DNA from: Chitinimonas arctica
GTDB taxonomy: Bacteria; Pseudomonadota; Gammaproteobacteria; Burkholderiales; Chitinimonadaceae
DNA: 64,000 bases
Reading direction: 5' to 3'
Assembly: GCF_007431345.1 (NCBI RefSeq)
Contig: NZ_CP041730.1
Coordinates: forward strand, 4,712,001-4,776,000
The translations under genes and the position numbers were made by a program. Below, piece after piece: positions 1 to 8,610 of the stretch. The notes under the pieces are model-generated. The model worked only from the letters and a program-made list of their open reading frames with translations. It was not told the origin of the DNA and searched no databases. Each line of letters begins with the position of its first letter. The stretch's first letter is position 1.

Positions 1-27
1 CGCCCCATTCCCAGGAGACAACACCCC

Positions 28-729
28 ATGTCCGGGTTCAATAAAGTCGTTAACAGCCTCGATTCGGCGCTGGCCGGCTTCCAGGACGGCATGACCGTCA
101 TGGTGGGCGGCTTCGGCCTCTGCGGCATTCCCGAAGGGCTGATACGCAGCGTCTACGAGGCCGGCCACACAGGTCTTACCGTGATTTCCAACAATGCCGG
201 CGTGGACGGCTTCGGTCTGGGCCTGTGGCTGGAGAAGCGCCAGATCCGCACCATGATCGCCTCGTACGTGGGAGAGAATGCCTTGTTCGAACAGCTGCTG
301 CTGTCGGGCGAGATGGAAGTGATCCTGACACCGCAAGGCACGCTGGCCGAGAAGATCCGCGCCGGCGGCGCCGGTATCCCGGCCTTCTACACGGCGACCG
401 GCTACGGCACCCAGGTGGCGGAAGGCAAGCCCACGGCGGAATTCGACGGCCGCATGTATGTGCAGGAACGCGCCTTGACGGCCGATTTCGCGCTGGTGCG
501 CGCCTGGAAGGCGGATGAATACGGCAATCTGGTGTTCCGCAAGACGGCCATGAACTTCAATCCGATGATGGCCACCGCCGGCCGTATCACCGTGGCGGAA
601 GTGGAAGAGATCGTCCCGGCCGGCAGCCTGGACCCGGAGCATATCCATACGCCCGGCATTTATGTGCACCGTGTGATCAAGGGTAGCTTCGAGAAGCGCA
701 TCGAACAACGCACCGTGCGGAAGGCATAA
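28..729 (+). CDS. scoA: 3-oxoacid CoA-transferase subunit A
   Basis: Family I CoA-transferase alpha subunit (ScoA/AtoD/PcaI type, 233 aa, normal length). With the next gene it should move CoA from succinyl-CoA or acetyl-CoA onto a 3-oxoacid such as acetoacetate, in ketone-body or short-chain acid breakdown in the cytoplasm. Near the N-terminus it has the glycine-rich stretch GGFGLCGIPEG (about residues 27-37), typical of this subunit. The ATG follows a clear AGGAG about 10 nt upstream. Ten bases separate its stop from the B subunit, so the two form an operon closed by the hairpin at 1416. The exact acid (acetoacetate or oxoadipate) cannot be told from sequence alone. Confidence 0.9.
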   Translation: MSGFNKVVNSLDSALAGFQDGMTVMVGGFGLCGIPEGLIRSVYEAGHTGLTVISNNAGVDGFGLGLWLEKRQIRTMIASYVGENALFEQLLLSGEMEVILTPQGTLAEKIRAGGAGIPAFYTATGYGTQVAEGKPTAEFDGRMYVQERALTADFALVRAWKADEYGNLVFRKTAMNFNPMMATAGRITVAEVEEIVPAGSLDPEHIHTPGIYVHRVIKGSFEKRIEQRTVRKA

Positions 730-739
730 GGAGAATCAG

Positions 740-1396
740 ATGGCACTTTCCCGCGAACAAATCGCCATGCGCGTCGCGCAGGAATTGCGCGACGGCTATT
801 ACGTCAACCTGGGGATCGGTATTCCCACCCTGGTGGCGAACTATATCCCCGTTGGTATGGAAGTCATGCTGCAGTCCGAGAACGGCCTGCTCGGAATGGG
901 TCAATTCCCGACCGATGCGGAAGTCGATGCCGACCTGATCAATGCCGGCAAGCAGACCGTGACCACCATCCCCGGCGCCGCATTCTTCAGCTCGGCCGAG
1001 TCCTTCGCCATGATCCGGGGCGGGCATGTCGACCTGACCGTGCTGGGCGCGTTCGAAGTGGACGTCAATGGCAGCATCGCCAGCTGGATGGTTCCGGGCA
1101 AGCTGGTCAAGGGCATGGGCGGCGCGATGGACCTGGTGGCCGGCGCCCAGAATATCGTGGTGACCATGCAGCACACCGACAAGGCCGGCAATTCCAAGCT
1201 GCTGCCGGCCTGCACCTTGCCGCTGACGGGCGTCAGCTGCATCCGCAAGGTGGTGACCGATCTGGCGGTGGTGGCCATTTCCGACGGCCGCTTCCATTTG
1301 CTGGAGCGGGCGCCGGGCGTCAGCGTGGAGGAAATTGTCGCGAAGACCGCCGGGGCCATGCATGTGCCGGAGCATGTGCCGGAAATGCGTGTGTAA
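740..1396 (+). CDS. scoB: 3-oxoacid CoA-transferase subunit B
   Basis: Beta subunit of the same family I CoA-transferase (218 aa). The motif SENGLLGMG carries the catalytic glutamate (about Glu47), which forms the glutamyl-CoA thioester intermediate in this family. The start follows a GGAG ten bases after the end of subunit A, consistent with coupled, equal expression. A strong hairpin lies about 20 bp after the stop. The pair is complete and looks ordinary. Confidence 0.9.
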   Translation: MALSREQIAMRVAQELRDGYYVNLGIGIPTLVANYIPVGMEVMLQSENGLLGMGQFPTDAEVDADLINAGKQTVTTIPGAAFFSSAESFAMIRGGHVDLTVLGAFEVDVNGSIASWMVPGKLVKGMGGAMDLVAGAQNIVVTMQHTDKAGNSKLLPACTLPLTGVSCIRKVVTDLAVVAISDGRFHLLERAPGVSVEEIVAKTAGAMHVPEHVPEMRV

Positions 1397-1415
1397 GCTG
1401 CAGGGCGATTTACAG

Positions 1416-1445
1416 AAGACCACCTTTATCGTTCAAGGTGGTCTT
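1416..1445 (+). terminator. Rho-independent terminator of the CoA-transferase operon
   Basis: Perfect 11-bp stem (AAGACCACCTT, 1416-1426, with its complement at 1435-1445), an 8-nt loop and a following T run. It starts 20 bp after the scoB stop. Confidence 0.85.
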
Positions 1446-1538
1446 TTGCTTTGCGTGGCAGGCTATCCCATCGTTTGAGGGGCAAGGGCGGGGAGGCTAC
1501 ATTTTCACCTGGTTTTACCATGCGATAAGAGACCCGCC

Positions 1539-1904
1539 ATGGCAATGTCCCTCAAGATCGACGACACGCTCAAAGGCCGCGTCCAACATCTCACCAGCCG
1601 TCGCTCGTCCCACTGGATCAAGCTCGAAGCCGTCCGGCAATACGTCGAGCGCGTGAAAGCCCGAGAAAACTTCAAGCAGGTAGCCTTAGCCTCTTGGGCG
1701 GCCTATCGGGAAACCGGCCGGCACTTGACCGGTCAGGAAGTGCGCGCATGGTTGAGCACATGGGGCGAAGACGAAAGGGCTTTGCCCATTGGCTGGCCGA
1801 TCCCAAATGAAATTGTCCAACAGGCTGTTGGACAATTTCCCGGGGGGCACAATCTGGCAACACGGAAGCGGCCGTTCGCGAATTGCACCTTTCGAGAGGA
1901 TTGA
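1539..1904 (+). CDS. CopG-like ribbon-helix-helix antitoxin, orphan, altered C-terminus
   Basis: The first ~85 residues match the CopG/ParD-type antitoxin pattern: a short N-terminal strand (SLKIDDTLKGRVQ), helices with the SHWIKLEAVRQYVERVK-type core, then the tail ending WLSTWGEDE that is usual in antitoxins paired with RelE/ParE toxins. Such proteins bind DNA as dimers, neutralise the toxin and repress their own operon. Here no toxin gene follows. After about residue 88 the frame runs through a perfect palindrome (1810-1838) into sequence with no family resemblance, so the C-terminus was probably replaced when the downstream toxin was lost. Probably a decayed toxin-antitoxin remnant; whether it is still expressed is unknown. 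Confidence 0.6.
   Translation: MAMSLKIDDTLKGRVQHLTSRRSSHWIKLEAVRQYVERVKARENFKQVALASWAAYRETGRHLTGQEVRAWLSTWGEDERALPIGWPIPNEIVQQAVGQFPGGHNLATRKRPFANCTFRED
1810..1838. repeat. 29-nt near-perfect palindrome
   Basis: AAATTGTCCAACAG is followed, after a single G, by its exact reverse complement. It can fold into a 12-bp stem with a 5-nt loop. It lies within the aberrant 3' end of the CopG-like ORF. It may be a terminator, a recombination scar or an insertion-sequence end; the downstream sequence is G-rich rather than T-rich, so termination to the right is doubtful. Confidence 0.6.
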
Positions 1905-1971
1905 ACAGTCAAGATCGACGTTCGGGAAAGAGATCCTCGTCTCTAGCGGTATAAATCGAGCGGAATGCCTC

Positions 1972-2706
1972 TCAAACCAGCACGCCACCGCCGTCCACGA
2001 TGATGGCCTGTCCCGTGGCATGGCGATTGGCCATCAAATGGACATAAGTTTGCGCGAGGTCCTCCGCCTCGCCGACACGACCCACCGGCAGGGCCGCCCC
2101 GCTCGCGGCGTAGAGTGCCTCGCGGTCAGCTTCGGACAAGTTGGCCCACAGCGGCGTGCGCACTAAACCGGGACTCACCAGGTTGACGCGAATGGGCGCC
2201 AACTCCACCGCCAGTGCCCGCGTGAGGCCTTCCATCGCGCTGCAGGCGCTGGCCAGCGCCACCCAACCCTTTTGTGGCCGCAAGCTGGCGATACCGCTGG
2301 TTAGCACCACGGAGCCGCCGGGACGCAGATACGACGCCGCATGTTTGACGGCGGCAATGGCACCGAAGACGCGCACATCGAAAACCTGGCGGACCGTATC
2401 GAGGTCCATGTCGGCGAGCGCGCCGGTTTGCAACGAGTCGCCGGCGCTGTAGACCAGATGGTCGAACGGTCCGAGTTGTTCAAACAGGCCACGCACAGCG
2501 GCTTCGTTATTCAGATCGACCGTGTACCCCGCTGCCCGGTCGCCGAGCCTGGCGACGGCCTCGGCGACGCGCTGACTGCGCGATGAAACCACGGTCACCG
2601 AGGCGCCGGCGGCCAGCGCGGCATGGGCCGTGGCAAGGCCGATCCCCGAGGTGCCGCCCAGCAGGACGACGTGTTGATGCTGAAGGTTTGTGATTGCGAT
2701 AGTCAT
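1972..2706 (-). CDS. SDR family oxidoreductase lacking the usual Tyr-x-x-x-Lys
   Basis: Short-chain dehydrogenase/reductase (244 aa) with the N-terminal NAD(P)-binding motif GGTSGIG and a C-terminal VSPGLVRTPLW region, so a Rossmann-fold enzyme. The catalytic region reads WVALASACSAMEGLTRALA where classical SDRs have YxxSK, so Tyr and Lys are missing. This occurs in a known divergent SDR subgroup, and the activity cannot be predicted. The gene starts at 2706 and is divergent from the LysR regulator at 2816, which probably controls it through the shared ~110-bp intergenic region. Confidence 0.8.
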   Translation of the reverse strand: MTIAITNLQHQHVVLLGGTSGIGLATAHAALAAGASVTVVSSRSQRVAEAVARLGDRAAGYTVDLNNEAAVRGLFEQLGPFDHLVYSAGDSLQTGALADMDLDTVRQVFDVRVFGAIAAVKHAASYLRPGGSVVLTSGIASLRPQKGWVALASACSAMEGLTRALAVELAPIRVNLVSPGLVRTPLWANLSEADREALYAASGAALPVGRVGEAEDLAQTYVHLMANRHATGQAIIVDGGGVLV

Positions 2707-2815
2707 TGCGGGTCCTTGCTGTGGGTTGTGAGTAAAGCCAGGACCCGAGTATTATTCGTTAGATAAGTTTGATAAATACACCATTTCTTTGCACACTGGT
2801 TAATAGGGCTTGCGA

Positions 2816-3721
2816 ATGGATCGATTCAGCAGCATGGCGATATTTGCACGCGTGGTCGAGCGCGGCAGCTTCACCGCTGCGGCCGAAGGCAGTGGCATGA
2901 CGCCCACGATGGTCGGCAACCATATTCGCGAATTGGAGCGGCACCTCAAAGGCCGTTTGCTGAATCGCACCACGCGACGCCAGAGCCTGACCGAACTCGG
3001 CAAGCGCTATCACGCGCGATGCGTCGAAATCCTGGCGCTGGTGGACTCCGCCGAACTGGATGCGCGCGAGATGCAGAACAGCCCGCGTGGCCGATTGCGG
3101 GTCAGTTGTCCGGTTATCTACGGCACCCGCGTGCTCGTACCGGCGCTTGCTGCATACTTCGATTGCTATCCCGAGGTCCAGGTTGAGCTGTCCCTCAACG
3201 ACCGCTTCGTCGATCTGGCGGAAGAGGGCTTTGACGCCGCCATCCGTGTCGGTGTGCTGCCGGACTCGGGCTTGATTGCGCGGCCGTTGGCCCATTCGTC
3301 GCGTATTGTCTGTGCGTCGCCGGCCTATCTGGCGCGCCATGGGCAGCCGCGGACGCCCGCCGATCTGGCGCAGCACAACTGCCTGGCTTTTATGGTCGCA
3401 ACGGGTCCGGAACACGAATGGCGTTTCTCACGTCCCGACGGCAACGGCGTGGAGCGCATCGCGGTGCGCGGCCGTCTTGACGTCAATGGCGGTCTCGCGC
3501 TTCGCGAGGCCGCGCTCGCGGGATTGGGCATCATTCTCCAACCCCGGATGATGCTGCAGGAAGATCTGGATGCGGGTCGGCTCGTCCGCCTTTTTCCCGA
3601 TTGGCCGGCGCAGACCTTGCCCATCCATGTGGTGCATCTGCCCGATGCGCACATGCCACCGAAGCTGGCGAGTTTTATCGCCTTTCTCCAGGAAACGTTG
3701 GGGCACGGCAGGGAGCCGTAG
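2816..3721 (+). CDS. LysR-family transcriptional regulator
   Basis: 301-aa LysR-type regulator: N-terminal winged helix-turn-helix (MDRFSSMAIFARVVERGSF onward, residues 1-60) and a C-terminal periplasmic-binding-like effector domain containing the FVDLAEEGFDAAIR pattern typical of the subgroup that regulates SDRs and quinone reductases. I chose the ATG at 2816 rather than the in-frame TTG at 2810 because the alignment of LysR N-termini starts there. It is divergent from the SDR gene, the standard layout for a LysR and its target. The effector is unknown. Confidence 0.88.
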   Translation: MDRFSSMAIFARVVERGSFTAAAEGSGMTPTMVGNHIRELERHLKGRLLNRTTRRQSLTELGKRYHARCVEILALVDSAELDAREMQNSPRGRLRVSCPVIYGTRVLVPALAAYFDCYPEVQVELSLNDRFVDLAEEGFDAAIRVGVLPDSGLIARPLAHSSRIVCASPAYLARHGQPRTPADLAQHNCLAFMVATGPEHEWRFSRPDGNGVERIAVRGRLDVNGGLALREAALAGLGIILQPRMMLQEDLDAGRLVRLFPDWPAQTLPIHVVHLPDAHMPPKLASFIAFLQETLGHGREP

Positions 3722-3734
3722 ACCGGCTGTGACC

Positions 3735-4856
3735 CTAGCGGATCAATTCCCCGCTAGGCCCGATCACCGTGACTTCCACGAATTTCGAGCCGACATGCTG
3801 GTTAGGCCCGAAGGTAAGCCGGTAGCCCCCCAGGTTGACGGTACCCAGCGCCTCGATGGCGGCCATCAGGGTTTCGCCGTTCACTTCGCGCTTATCGACC
3901 TTTTTCAATGCCTCGGTCACGACATTGGCCGCCACGAAGTATTCGAATTCGACATAGCCGAGCTTGAGCTTATTGCGTTTTACGAAGGCGCGGTATTCCT
4001 TGACCAGGGCCGATGAGTCGGAATAGATATAAGGCATGACCTGGCTGATGCCGGTACCGCGGGCCGAGTCGATGCCGGCCGCTGCGATCAGTTCCTTGGC
4101 GCCGACCACCGACACCGTATACATCTGGGCCGAACCGCCGGCCTTGCGATAGGCCTTCAGGAAAGCGCCGCTGGCATCGTCGGTACCCAGCAGCAGTACG
4201 GCCGTCGGGTTCTGTTCATTGATGGCCTTGACGGCGGCATCCACGTTGACCGTATTCTTTTCGTAACTGCCGGTGGCCACCACTTCCAGATTGCTTTTCT
4301 TGGCCTCCTGGCGGGCGGCGAACAGGCCGAACTTGCCGTCCTGGTCGTTCTGGAAGAAAACGCCGATGCGCTGATGGCCCAGCGAGGCCATCTGCTGGCC
4401 CAGCTTGTTCATTTCATCGACCCAGCTGGCGCGCATATGAAACATGAATGGGTTGCTGCGCAGCGCGGGCGCGCCGGAGATCGGTGCGATCAAGGGGATC
4501 TTGGCATCGCTCAGGATATTCTGCTTGATCAGCTCCAGCGGGCCGGCCGAACCAGCGGCGCCCAGCATGGCGATGGGCTTGCTTTCCTGAATGATGCGGC
4601 GGGTTTCTTCGGCGTACTTTTGCGGATTGAAGCCGTCGTCGCCGAAGACCATCTTGATCTTCAGGCCGTTTACGCCGCCCTTCTTGTTCAATTCCTCGAA
4701 GTAGGCGCTCAAGGTGTTCTCGGCGCTTACGGCGTTTTCCTTCAGCAGGCTGGAAACCGGCCCAACGTGTCCGATGGTTACCGTTTCTGCGGCTTGTCCA
4801 GAAGCGAGCAATCCGGCGGTAAGCAAAGGCAATAAGAAGCGTGACGTTGGGCGCAT
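3735..4856 (-). CDS. Branched-chain amino acid-type ABC transporter substrate-binding protein
   Basis: Periplasmic ligand-binding protein of the LivK family (Peripla_BP_6), 373 aa, with a Sec signal peptide (MRPTSRFLLPLLTAGLLASGQAAE, cleavage probably after AQAA-type residues near 22-23). The mature part begins TVTIGHVGPVSS, as usual for this family, and has the GAAGSAGPLELI and LGTDDASGAFLKAYRKAG hinge regions. No permease or ATPase genes adjoin it, so it is either an orphan receptor feeding a Liv transporter elsewhere or has a sensory role. A dyad (4893-4910) sits about 40 bp upstream and may be an operator. The ligand could be an amino acid, amide or aromatic acid. Confidence 0.85.
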   Translation of the reverse strand: MRPTSRFLLPLLTAGLLASGQAAETVTIGHVGPVSSLLKENAVSAENTLSAYFEELNKKGGVNGLKIKMVFGDDGFNPQKYAEETRRIIQESKPIAMLGAAGSAGPLELIKQNILSDAKIPLIAPISGAPALRSNPFMFHMRASWVDEMNKLGQQMASLGHQRIGVFFQNDQDGKFGLFAARQEAKKSNLEVVATGSYEKNTVNVDAAVKAINEQNPTAVLLLGTDDASGAFLKAYRKAGGSAQMYTVSVVGAKELIAAAGIDSARGTGISQVMPYIYSDSSALVKEYRAFVKRNKLKLGYVEFEYFVAANVVTEALKKVDKREVNGETLMAAIEALGTVNLGGYRLTFGPNQHVGSKFVEVTVIGPSGELIR

Positions 4857-4892
4857 TTCGATGGTTTCTCCTGTGTTGATATCGAATTTGAA

Positions 4893-4910
4893 AATTAGTA
4901 CGTTCTAATT
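4893..4910 (-). promoter_or_regulatory. Dyad upstream of the LivK-type gene (possible operator)
   Basis: AATTAG-N6-CTAATT is a perfect 6+6 inverted repeat about 37-54 bp upstream of the binding-protein start at 4856, in an AT-rich patch of otherwise GC-rich DNA. The size and spacing suit a dimeric repressor site. No regulator is linked, so the assignment is tentative. Confidence 0.4.
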
Positions 4911-5043
4911 CGATCAAGCGCTTGAGTTGGCGATTGTAGTGAAATGCACCATGCCGGTCACGGCATTTCGAGCGATTACTCCATATTTGTATATTTTAGC
5001 CGACGAAAGCCGGCTTCCAAAATTCGGCCGCAAGCCAGCAAGG

Positions 5044-5075
5044 AAAACGCCTCCAGGCTGCTTGGCCTGGAGGCG
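5044..5075 (-). terminator. Rho-independent terminator of azoR
   Basis: Perfect 11-bp stem (CGCCTCCAGGC, 5048-5058, with its complement at 5065-5075) and a 6-nt loop. On the minus strand the stem is followed by TTTT (5044-5047), placing it 37 bp beyond the azoreductase stop. Confidence 0.8.
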
Positions 5076-5111
5076 TCGAGGGGAGCCCGGCGGGAGTCGA
5101 AAGGCGATGAT

Positions 5112-5750
5112 TTACATGGCTAAAGCCGGTTCTTCCGTGCCGAATCGCACTTCGGCCAGCGCGCGGATGCGGGCGCCGGCGGCATGCAAGGCCGCTTCGC
5201 GCGGCGCTGGACCCATGTTCAAACCCTCGGCGTGGATCACCGTGATGTCAGTAATACCAAGAAAGCCCAGTACCACCTTCAGGAAATCGACATGGCCCAT
5301 GCCCGAGGGCAGGCCGGCATGCTTGCCGCCGGCGGTGGCGACGATAATGGCCCGCTTGCCGGCCACCAGGCCTTCGGGGCCATTCGGGCCGTAGCGGAAG
5401 GTTTTGCCGGCGACCGAGATGCGGTCGATCCAGGCCTTGAGTTGGCTGGGGATGGAAAAATTGTACATGGGCGCGGCGATCACGATGGCGTCGGCGGCCA
5501 GGAATTCGTCCAGTATGCCGGCCGACAGGGCGGCTTCATGCTGTTGCGCGGCGTCACGCAGTTCCGCCGGGGTGCCGTAGGCGGCCAGGCTGGCGCCGGA
5601 CTGATGCGGCGGCGCCTCGCTGCCCAGGTCGCGATAGCTGAGGGCCAGGCCGGGTTCGACGGTGCGCCAGGCTTCTACTACATCGCGGGTCAACTGGCGG
5701 GATACCGAGGCTTCGCCCAGGATGCTGGAATCGATTTGCAACAGTTTCAT
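5112..5750 (-). CDS. azoR: FMN-dependent NADH-azoreductase / quinone reductase
   Basis: Flavodoxin-fold NAD(P)H:quinone/azo reductase of the AzoR family (212 aa). It begins MKLLQIDSSILGEASVSRQLT, the phosphate-binding loop for FMN, and has the APMYNFSIPSQLKAWIDRI segment conserved in AzoR that binds the isoalloxazine ring. The start at 5750 is chosen over a more upstream frame because GGAGCC precedes it and family members begin MKLL. It is divergent from the LysR gene at 5879, a common arrangement in which the regulator senses quinones or electrophiles. Cytoplasmic detoxification role. Confidence 0.92.
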   Translation of the reverse strand: MKLLQIDSSILGEASVSRQLTRDVVEAWRTVEPGLALSYRDLGSEAPPHQSGASLAAYGTPAELRDAAQQHEAALSAGILDEFLAADAIVIAAPMYNFSIPSQLKAWIDRISVAGKTFRYGPNGPEGLVAGKRAIIVATAGGKHAGLPSGMGHVDFLKVVLGFLGITDITVIHAEGLNMGPAPREAALHAAGARIRALAEVRFGTEEPALAM

Positions 5751-5878
5751 GGCAGGCTCCAAGAGGGTTTGCTTCAAGCCGTCAGCGTGGCGGCTCTGTT
5801 GCGATGAATAGTATTTTTCGCACGAATAACGCACTAGACCGCTAAAATGCGATGGTTCGTTCTACTGGTAGGACAATC

Positions 5879-6787
5879 ATGCAAGACCTTAACGATCTGC
5901 ATTACTTCGCCCGGGTGGTGGAAGCCGGTGGCTTTGCCGCGGCGGGGCGCTTGCTGGGGGTGCCCAAGTCGCGCTTGTCGCGGCGGGTGGCCGAATTGGA
6001 AACACGCCTGGGCGTGCGGCTGTTGCAGCGGACGACCCGTAAATTGGCGCTGACCGAGGTGGGCGAACGCTACTTCCGGCATTGCCAGGCCATGCTGCAG
6101 GAAGCCGAAGCCGCCGAAGAAGTGGTGGTGACCGCGAGTGCGGAGCCGCGCGGACGGCTGCGAGTATCCTGCCCGGTCTCGGTGGCGCAACCCATGCTGA
6201 CCGATGTCGTGTCCAGTTTTTTGGCGGCGTATCCGCAAGTGCAGCTCGATATGCTGCTGACCAGCCGGCGGGTTGACCTGGTGGAGGAGGGGGTGGACGT
6301 GGCTTTGCGGGTCCGGGCCGCCGGCTACGAAGAGCCCTCGCTGGTGACGCGCCGATTGCGGCCGGCTAACGGCATCCTGGTGGCGGCGCCGGCATTGTTG
6401 GCGGGACGGGCGCTCAGCCGGCCGGAACAGTTGGCGCAATTTCCTGTTCTAGGTGCGACCGAACTGGACCGGCGCGTGCATTGGCATCTGGTCGGCCCCG
6501 CGGGGGAAGTCCGGGAGCTGGCGTTCGAAGCCCGCTTCGCCACCGACGATTTCGTGCTGCGCAAGGCGGCGGCGCTGGCCGGGCTGGGCGTCACCATGCT
6601 GCCCTTGATGAATTGCGATGCGGAAATCGCCAACGGCAGTCTGGTGCAGTTATTGCCTGAATGGCGCATGCCCGGTGGAAATCTGCTGGCCGTCTATCCG
6701 CATCGGCGTGGTTTACTGCCGGCGGTAAGGGTGTTCATCGACCACTTGGTGCATGCTTTCGCCGAGGAAAACGCCACGCCCGTCTAA
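5879..6787 (+). CDS. LysR-family regulator, probably of azoR
   Basis: 302-aa LysR regulator. Residues 1-60 form the winged HTH (MQDLNDLHYFARVVEAGGF, then GVPKSRLSRRVAELE), followed by an effector-binding domain with VDLVEEGVDVALRV. It resembles the proteobacterial subgroup usually found divergent from quinone reductases or azoreductases. The ATG at 5879 is preceded by TAGGA at good spacing; an in-frame ATG at 5852 lacks a ribosome site. It shares a 128-bp divergent promoter region with azoR, its likely target. Confidence 0.88.
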   Translation: MQDLNDLHYFARVVEAGGFAAAGRLLGVPKSRLSRRVAELETRLGVRLLQRTTRKLALTEVGERYFRHCQAMLQEAEAAEEVVVTASAEPRGRLRVSCPVSVAQPMLTDVVSSFLAAYPQVQLDMLLTSRRVDLVEEGVDVALRVRAAGYEEPSLVTRRLRPANGILVAAPALLAGRALSRPEQLAQFPVLGATELDRRVHWHLVGPAGEVRELAFEARFATDDFVLRKAAALAGLGVTMLPLMNCDAEIANGSLVQLLPEWRMPGGNLLAVYPHRRGLLPAVRVFIDHLVHAFAEENATPV

Positions 6788-6847
6788 TCAGCCGGACCTA
6801 AGCGCGATCCGCTCCGGATCGCATCGCTTCATCGCAAAGGAGAGTGC

Positions 6848-8581
6848 ATGCACGGCGCGCATTTTATTCAGGATCTCGCGGTCATCATGCTGGTGGCGGG
6901 GCTGGTCACGGTGCTATTCCACAAGCTCAAGCAGCCTGTCGTGCTCGGCTACTTGATCGCAGGCCTGATCATCGGGCCGCATACGCCGCCATATACCCTG
7001 ATCACCGACGAAGCCACCATCAATACCCTGGCCGAGCTGGGGGTGGTGTTCCTGATGTTTTCGCTGGGCCTGGAGTTCAGTCTCAAAAAGCTGACCAAGG
7101 TCGGCGCCGCCGCGCTGGTGGCGGCCTCGGCCGAGATCGTGCTGATGGTCTGGATAGGTTACGAGGTGGGGCGGGCCTTCGGCTGGCGCACCATGGACTC
7201 GCTGTTTCTCGGCGCAATGCTGTCGATTTCCTCGACGACCATCATCGTCAAGGCGCTGGATGAGCTGAAACTGAAGCAGGAAGGTTTTGCCAAGCTGATC
7301 TTCGGCGTCCTGATCGTCGAGGATGTGTTGGCAATCGCCATGCTGGCCTTGCTGTCCGGTATCGCCATGACCGGTTCGGTGCAGATCGAGGAGGTGGGGG
7401 CTACCCTGGGTAAGCTGGCCATCTTCATTACCGTGGCGCTGGTGGCCGGCCTTTTGCTGGTGCCGCGCCTGCTGGCCTACGTGGCGCAGAGCGCCAGCCG
7501 CGAAATGCTGCTGGTGACCGTGCTGGGCATCTGCTTCGGTTTCTGCCTGTTCGCACTCAAGCTCGGCTATAGCGTGGCGCTGGGCGCGTTTATCATCGGT
7601 GCGGTGATGGCCGAATCGGAGCATCTCAAGACCATCGAAAACCTGATCGAGCCGATACGCGACTTGTTCAGCGCGATCTTCTTCGTCGCCATCGGGCTGA
7701 TGCTCAACCCGGCCGTACTGGTGCAGTACGCGTGGCCCATCGCGCTGCTGACCATCGTGGTGGTGGTGGGTAAGGTGGTCAGCTGCGGGCTGGGTGTCTT
7801 TATCTCGGGCAACGATCCACGCACTTCGCTGCGCGTGGGCATGGGCTTGGCGCAGATCGGCGAATTCAGTTTCATCATCGCCGCCCTCGGCGCCAGCCTC
7901 AAGGTGACCAGCGATTTCCTCTATCCCATCGCGGTAGCCGTCTCCGCCATCACGACCCTGCTTACGCCCTATCTGATAAAGGGTGCCGACCAGACCGGCA
8001 ACGTGCTGGGCAAGCTGATGCCAAGACGTACCGCCGAGGTGTTGGGCGTATATAGCCAATGGTTGGCCAGCCTGCGGTTGGAAGGCGATCAGGCCGTGCT
8101 GGCCGGGATGATCCGGCGCATCCTGTTGCAGGTGGCGGTGAACTGCATGCTGGTGGCGGCCATCTTCCTGGGCGGGGCGTGGCTGGGCGAGCACCTCAGC
8201 CACCTGCTCAATTGGTACAAGGCCGTACTCTGGGGCGCGGCGCTGCTGCTGTCGCTGCCTTTCCTGGTGGCGATCTACCGCAAGCTGGTTGCCCTGGCCA
8301 TGTTGCTGGCCGAGATCGGCATCGCCGACAACCGCGCCGGCACCTACACCCCGCAGGTGCGCAAACTGGTATCGCGCCTGATCCCCCTGGCCGCCTTGGT
8401 CGGGATCGGCTTCGGCATCGCGGCGCTGAGTGCGGCCATCCTGCCGCCGTGGGAGTTGCTGTGGCTGGTCCTTGCCATTGCGCTGCTATTGCTCCTGGTA
8501 CTGCACCGCGCCATGGTGGCGATCCATGCGCGCCTGCAGATTGCCTTGCTCGAAACGCTGGAAGACAACAGCAGGCATTGA
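6848..8581 (+). CDS. CPA2-family cation:proton antiporter (KefB/YbaL-like, no RCK domain)
   Basis: 577-aa monovalent cation:H+ antiporter-2 protein with about a dozen hydrophobic segments and the CPA2 hallmarks LGVVFLMFSLGLEFS and LGAFIIGAVMAESEH. The latter contains the region before the ion site and is followed by the FFVAIGLML helix. It lacks the C-terminal TrkA-N (RCK) nucleotide-binding domain of KefB/KefC; the C-terminus instead continues with extra membrane helices and a short cytoplasmic tail, as in a common proteobacterial subfamily. AAGGAG lies 7 bp before the ATG. Likely role in K+/Na+ or pH homeostasis. It ends just before the biosynthetic cluster and is probably not part of it. 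Confidence 0.88.
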   Translation: MHGAHFIQDLAVIMLVAGLVTVLFHKLKQPVVLGYLIAGLIIGPHTPPYTLITDEATINTLAELGVVFLMFSLGLEFSLKKLTKVGAAALVAASAEIVLMVWIGYEVGRAFGWRTMDSLFLGAMLSISSTTIIVKALDELKLKQEGFAKLIFGVLIVEDVLAIAMLALLSGIAMTGSVQIEEVGATLGKLAIFITVALVAGLLLVPRLLAYVAQSASREMLLVTVLGICFGFCLFALKLGYSVALGAFIIGAVMAESEHLKTIENLIEPIRDLFSAIFFVAIGLMLNPAVLVQYAWPIALLTIVVVVGKVVSCGLGVFISGNDPRTSLRVGMGLAQIGEFSFIIAALGASLKVTSDFLYPIAVAVSAITTLLTPYLIKGADQTGNVLGKLMPRRTAEVLGVYSQWLASLRLEGDQAVLAGMIRRILLQVAVNCMLVAAIFLGGAWLGEHLSHLLNWYKAVLWGAALLLSLPFLVAIYRKLVALAMLLAEIGIADNRAGTYTPQVRKLVSRLIPLAALVGIGFGIAALSAAILPPWELLWLVLAIALLLLLVLHRAMVAIHARLQIALLETLEDNSRH

Positions 8582-8588
8582 ACCGGTG

Positions 8589-8610
8589 GGAAGCGCTGCA
8601 AGGCGCTTCC
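8589..8610 (+). terminator. Hairpin after the antiporter gene (weak terminator)
   Basis: GGAAGCGC and its exact complement form an 8-bp stem with a 6-nt loop, 8 bp after the stop. No T run follows, so it may be rho-assisted or only protect the 3' end. Confidence 0.45.
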
